Shown here: one piece after another, positions 61,200 to 64,000 of the stretch | Position numbering within the stretch: the first letter of the stretch is position 1 | Layout of the letters: every line of letters starts with the position of its first letter | Assembly: GCF_014646655.1 (NCBI RefSeq) | Contig: NZ_BMNR01000002.1 | Location: 399,942-463,941 of the forward strand | From: Yeosuana aromativorans | GTDB lineage: Bacteria; Bacteroidota; Bacteroidia; Flavobacteriales; Flavobacteriaceae | Reading direction: 5' to 3' | Length of the DNA stretch: 64,000 nt | Translations under genes and position numbers: made by a program | The notes under the pieces: model-generated | The model's input: only the letters and a program-made list of their open reading frames with translations | Databases searched by the model: none | What the model was told of the DNA's origin: nothing

Positions 61200-62039
61200 T
61201 TATTCTTCTGTTTTGAGATTCTTAGCATTCTTAATCCGTTCTATTTCTCTCAACACCAAGGGAAACACAGGCTCAGTCATATTATGCCCATAGCCTTCAA
61301 GTTCATATAAAACGGTTTCTTTATGTCCCACAATTTTCATCATACGCATGAGGTAAGCATTTTCTTCATAACGCCCCAACATTTCCATCTCTCTATCTCC
61401 AGTAATCAGCAATAGTGGTGGTGCATCAGCCCGAACATGAAATAAAGGCGCTAAGCTATCCACAACTGGTTGTGTTCCTGGTATGCCCCGTTCTTCACGA
61501 ACAGTAAAATGCGTAATGGTATGTCCACTAAGTGGGATAAGACCGGCAATCTTATTGGCATCAATATCATATTTACCAAGCCAACTCGTATCCAAACCAA
61601 TCATACTGGTTAAATAGCCACCAGCCGAATGACCTGAAACAAAAATTAGCGAGTCATTTCCACCATAATGTTCAATGTTTTTAAACACCCAGCTTACAGC
61701 AGCAGCTGCATCTTCAATATATTTAGGAGCTTTTACCTTTGGATAGAGCCTGTAATTTACTGCAACTACGGCTATACCTTTTTCTTTAAGTGCTGAAGGT
61801 ATTTCTTTATTTCCCCCAGTTAAGCCACCACCATGAAACCAAACCAAAGTTGCAAATCCCTCACTATTTTTTGGATAATAAATATCCAAAACACAGCGCT
61901 CATTAATATAAGAATCTGAATTGTTAATGCTTTCACTGTAATAGTGAATGTCATTTTTTGTTATATATGAAGAGTTCTGGCCACATAATATCATGGCATT
62001 AAACTGCACACATAATAATAACCAAAACACTCTGCTCAT
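61200..62039 (-). CDS. Secreted alpha/beta hydrolase (esterase-like)
   Basis: A signal peptide (1-20, MILCGQ) precedes a 279-residue alpha/beta hydrolase with the oxyanion motif WFHGGGLTGG and the nucleophile GHSAGGY. The remaining triad members are likely the later Asp in LLLITGDREM and His in GYGHNMTEP. It resembles carboxylesterases that deacetylate sugars in polysaccharide loci. It lies at the boundary with the GH16 gene, in the same direction, with 152 bp between. Confidence 0.88.
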   Translation of the reverse strand: MSRVFWLLLCVQFNAMILCGQNSSYITKNDIHYYSESINNSDSYINERCVLDIYYPKNSEGFATLVWFHGGGLTGGNKEIPSALKEKGIAVVAVNYRLYPKVKAPKYIEDAAAAVSWVFKNIEHYGGNDSLIFVSGHSAGGYLTSMIGLDTSWLGKYDIDANKIAGLIPLSGHTITHFTVREERGIPGTQPVVDSLAPLFHVRADAPPLLLITGDREMEMLGRYEENAYLMRMMKIVGHKETVLYELEGYGHNMTEPVFPLVLREIERIKNAKNLKTEE

Positions 62040-62191
62040 AACTAACTTAATTAAAATGATTTATTCAAAGATATAAACTCTAACCCTATTTATTCAACAC
62101 ACATGAAAAGTTGAATTACCTAGACTTATGTTTACAATTTTTATATGGAAAATTCCTAAAAATATTAAACCCTAATTGCTCAATTGCACTA

Positions 62192-63289
62192 TTATTGATA
62201 AACACGAACATAATCTATCTCCATGGTAGAACTTTGAAAGCTATCACTAATTGTACCACCTAAATTCCCACCCATGGCAACATTCAAAATGATGAACTGA
62301 TTACTTGTAAATGGCCAGTTTTGATTATTTTTAGGTGACGGATTATATGTGTAATACACCTCATCATCCAATAAAAAAGTAATGCTGTTTTCTGTCCAAA
62401 TCATGGAATACAAATGGAATTCTGTGGTTTCATTTGAAACAGAAACGGATTTATGGTTGATAGTGGCTCCATAGCTTGAAGTTGTGTGCAAAGCACTAGA
62501 TACCTGTCCTAGGTTATTGCCTACATGCTCCATAATATCTATCTCACCGCATGCTGGCCAACCAACCGAACCAATATTTGCTCCCAGTAACCAAATGGCT
62601 GGCCATGTTCCACTGCCATCTGGTAGTTTGGCTCGAACATCTATTCTTCCGTAGGTAAACTCAAATTTACCAGAAGTAAGCATTCTGGCCGAGGTAAATG
62701 CATACCCTTGGTAATTTTCTCTTTGAGCCGTAATTTTTAAAACACCATTTTCTACTTTGGCATTATCCAATCTATTGGTATAATATTCGGATTCATTGTT
62801 GCCCCAACCATTATCGCCATTACCAATATCATACCCCCAATTGGCCGGGTTTGGGCTTCCATCTTGATTAAACTCATCCTGCCAAACCAGTTGCAAATTG
62901 TTGTCGGCGGCTTTTACAAAAACGGTTACCGAAATGGTCTTGCTTACAAAATTAAGACCATTATATGCCGAAACAATAACGGTATAAGTTTTTATACCTG
63001 GCGTAGTAAATGTATAGCTAAACTCATTTTGTGTAAGCGTTAAGGTTTCGCTGTTTATCAAAACCTTGTATGAGGTGGCATTTGATGCAGAGATAATGAA
63101 ATTGACCTCTCCACTTCCATCCCCATTAGGTTTTTCACTGTCTTTTCCAACTATATTTGCCGTAATGGAAAGATTGGATGGTTTTGTAATTTCATTGGCA
63201 GGATCTTCCCCACCACTGCTGCTACAAGACATAAAAACCAGTAGTAAAAACAAAGCAATGGGTTTGATATAATATAAAAAATTGAACAT
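62192..63289 (-). CDS. GH16 glycoside hydrolase lipoprotein
   Basis: A lipoprotein signal (Cys at 22, LVFMSC) is followed by a PKD-like domain (about 40-125) and a GH16 catalytic domain (about 130-365). The catalytic motif GEIDIMEH contains the nucleophile Glu, Asp and acid/base Glu. It would cleave beta-1,3-glucans (laminarin) or agar- or carrageenan-like polymers; the exact substrate is not resolved. Starts 1 bp after the upstream CBM protein stop, so it belongs to a polysaccharide-utilisation operon. Confidence 0.92.
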   Translation of the reverse strand: MFNFLYYIKPIALFLLLVFMSCSSSGGEDPANEITKPSNLSITANIVGKDSEKPNGDGSGEVNFIISASNATSYKVLINSETLTLTQNEFSYTFTTPGIKTYTVIVSAYNGLNFVSKTISVTVFVKAADNNLQLVWQDEFNQDGSPNPANWGYDIGNGDNGWGNNESEYYTNRLDNAKVENGVLKITAQRENYQGYAFTSARMLTSGKFEFTYGRIDVRAKLPDGSGTWPAIWLLGANIGSVGWPACGEIDIMEHVGNNLGQVSSALHTTSSYGATINHKSVSVSNETTEFHLYSMIWTENSITFLLDDEVYYTYNPSPKNNQNWPFTSNQFIILNVAMGGNLGGTISDSFQSSTMEIDYVRVYQ

Positions 63290-63290
63290 T

Positions 63291-63998
63291 TTAATTATAG
63301 TTTTGTTTAAAATTTAGATAATTCAAATTAAACCCACCAGTATCAAACACGACTTTAATCTTGTTGATTCCCTTGTTAAGTTTTATTGATGACAGTGTCA
63401 CTTGCTTATAAGAAACATTGCTTCCTGTTGATGGAAGCGAAACCAGTTCTGATTTTTCGCCATTTTGAAGTTCCAAATGGAGTTGACCCATAGTATTCTC
63501 ACTTGAGTAACGTATGATAACTTTATAGTCAGATGATTGTAATGCGTTAACTGTAAACAACAACCATTCACCGTTCTTTATATCAAACACTTCATATCCA
63601 TTGGAGTTTTCGTCTTGGCAAATTTGTATATCAACACCGTCATTTCGCATAACGCCTCCTTTATTCCAATCGCCTTGTATTCCTGTATCTACTTTATAAT
63701 TAATAAAATCATCATCTAAATACGCATAACCATTAGTTCCCAAGTCATATTCAGAAGCATAGATGGTTCCGGGAATGGTATGTGCTTTATAAGGTTTGGT
63801 TTCATTAGTTTGTATTTGCCTGAACATGGCGTCAATAACATCTGTCTTTATTGTTACATGTTCCATTTTGTAATTTTCAGCTAATTGCATCAATGCATTT
63901 TTAGCAAATTCCTTTGATGGTTTTTTACCACCCTTACTCCAGTATTCACGAATGGTTTCATAACCTGGGTTTTTGGTAACAGAAGTTACACCGGCAAT
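63291..63998 (-). CDS. C-terminal part of a CBM6-containing secreted protein, truncated by window edge
   Basis: The frame is open to the window end, so its N-terminus and catalytic domain lie outside. The visible part has a short helical stretch (EYWSKGGKKPSKEFAKNALMQLAENYKMEH) and then a carbohydrate-binding module 6-type beta-sandwich from about residue 80 (TIYASEYDLGTNGYAY... WNKGGVMRNDGVDIQ... GFNLNYLNFK). It directly precedes the GH16 gene, so it probably contributes to the same polysaccharide-degrading system. Confidence 0.72.
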   Translation of the reverse strand: MAGVTSVTKNPGYETIREYWSKGGKKPSKEFAKNALMQLAENYKMEHVTIKTDVIDAMFRQIQTNETKPYKAHTIPGTIYASEYDLGTNGYAYLDDDFINYKVDTGIQGDWNKGGVMRNDGVDIQICQDENSNGYEVFDIKNGEWLLFTVNALQSSDYKVIIRYSSENTMGQLHLELQNGEKSELVSLPSTGSNVSYKQVTLSSIKLNKGINKIKVVFDTGGFNLNYLNFKQNYN

Positions 63999-64000
63999 GT

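Overview
The window comes from a Flavobacteriaceae-type Bacteroidota chromosome, most likely a marine one. The DNA is AT-rich. Proteins carry type IX secretion (T9SS) C-terminal sorting domains, and there are DUF3078, GSIII, BlaI/M56 and GH16 laminarinase-type genes. Promoters resemble the Bacteroidota TAnnTTTG -7 element. I saw no rRNA, tRNA, CRISPR, insertion sequence or phage genes. The first and last genes run off the window edges.

Region 1 (1-20 kb) is ordinary core genome: a histidine kinase/response regulator pair, pyrF, prfA, a small orphan ABC pair, a class II ribonucleotide reductase, a DUF3078 protein, a PurM-type AIR synthase, two divergent glutamine synthetases (GSIII and GSII), a Ca/Na antiporter, a BlaI/M56 signalling pair with a stand-alone homologous secreted module, and a secreted endonuclease I-like protein. 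About 0.8 kb of nearly empty DNA (19.45-20.27 kb) separates it from the next region.

Region 2 (20-61 kb) looks like one coherent stress or low-oxygen island. It encodes an Hsp20, five tandem-domain universal stress proteins, a beta-CASP RNase-like hydrolase, an ATP-cone/PD-(D/E)XK protein, a short class II ribonucleotide reductase, DUF2267, thioredoxin, DUF302, an M50-CBS protease, CbpA/CbpM, DUF6799, BON, dodecin and CBS proteins, a Mla-type lipid transporter, a UbiB-like kinase, a patatin, an HMA protein, a peroxiredoxin, an L,D-transpeptidase and a D-lactate dehydrogenase-like enzyme. By eye I find 17 palindromes of the form TGAT-N4-ATCA, some with one or two mismatches, all intergenic and confined to 22.8-61.1 kb. 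In every case an octamer resembling TAnnTTTA/G lies exactly 23 bp beyond the palindrome. That geometry centres the site near -41.5, as in a class II CRP/FNR-activated promoter.

The obvious regulator is encoded inside the island: a response regulator whose receiver domain is fused to a CRP/FNR-type sensor fold and helix-turn-helix (34161-35216). Immediately upstream in the same direction is a PAS-LOV-PAS histidine kinase (35302-37182) whose second sensor domain has the photoactive-cysteine motif of blue-light LOV domains. One regulon promoter faces a protein-free stretch (31.9-32.7 kb) that holds four copies of a near-identical 11-12 bp-stem hairpin in tandem units of about 181-200 bp, a candidate regulated non-coding RNA array. 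I consider the light/redox two-component regulator, its fixed-architecture promoters and the hairpin array together to be the candidate undescribed system.

Region 3 (61-64 kb) starts a polysaccharide-degradation locus: an esterase-like alpha/beta hydrolase, a GH16 lipoprotein and the C-terminal part of a protein with a CBM6-like module.
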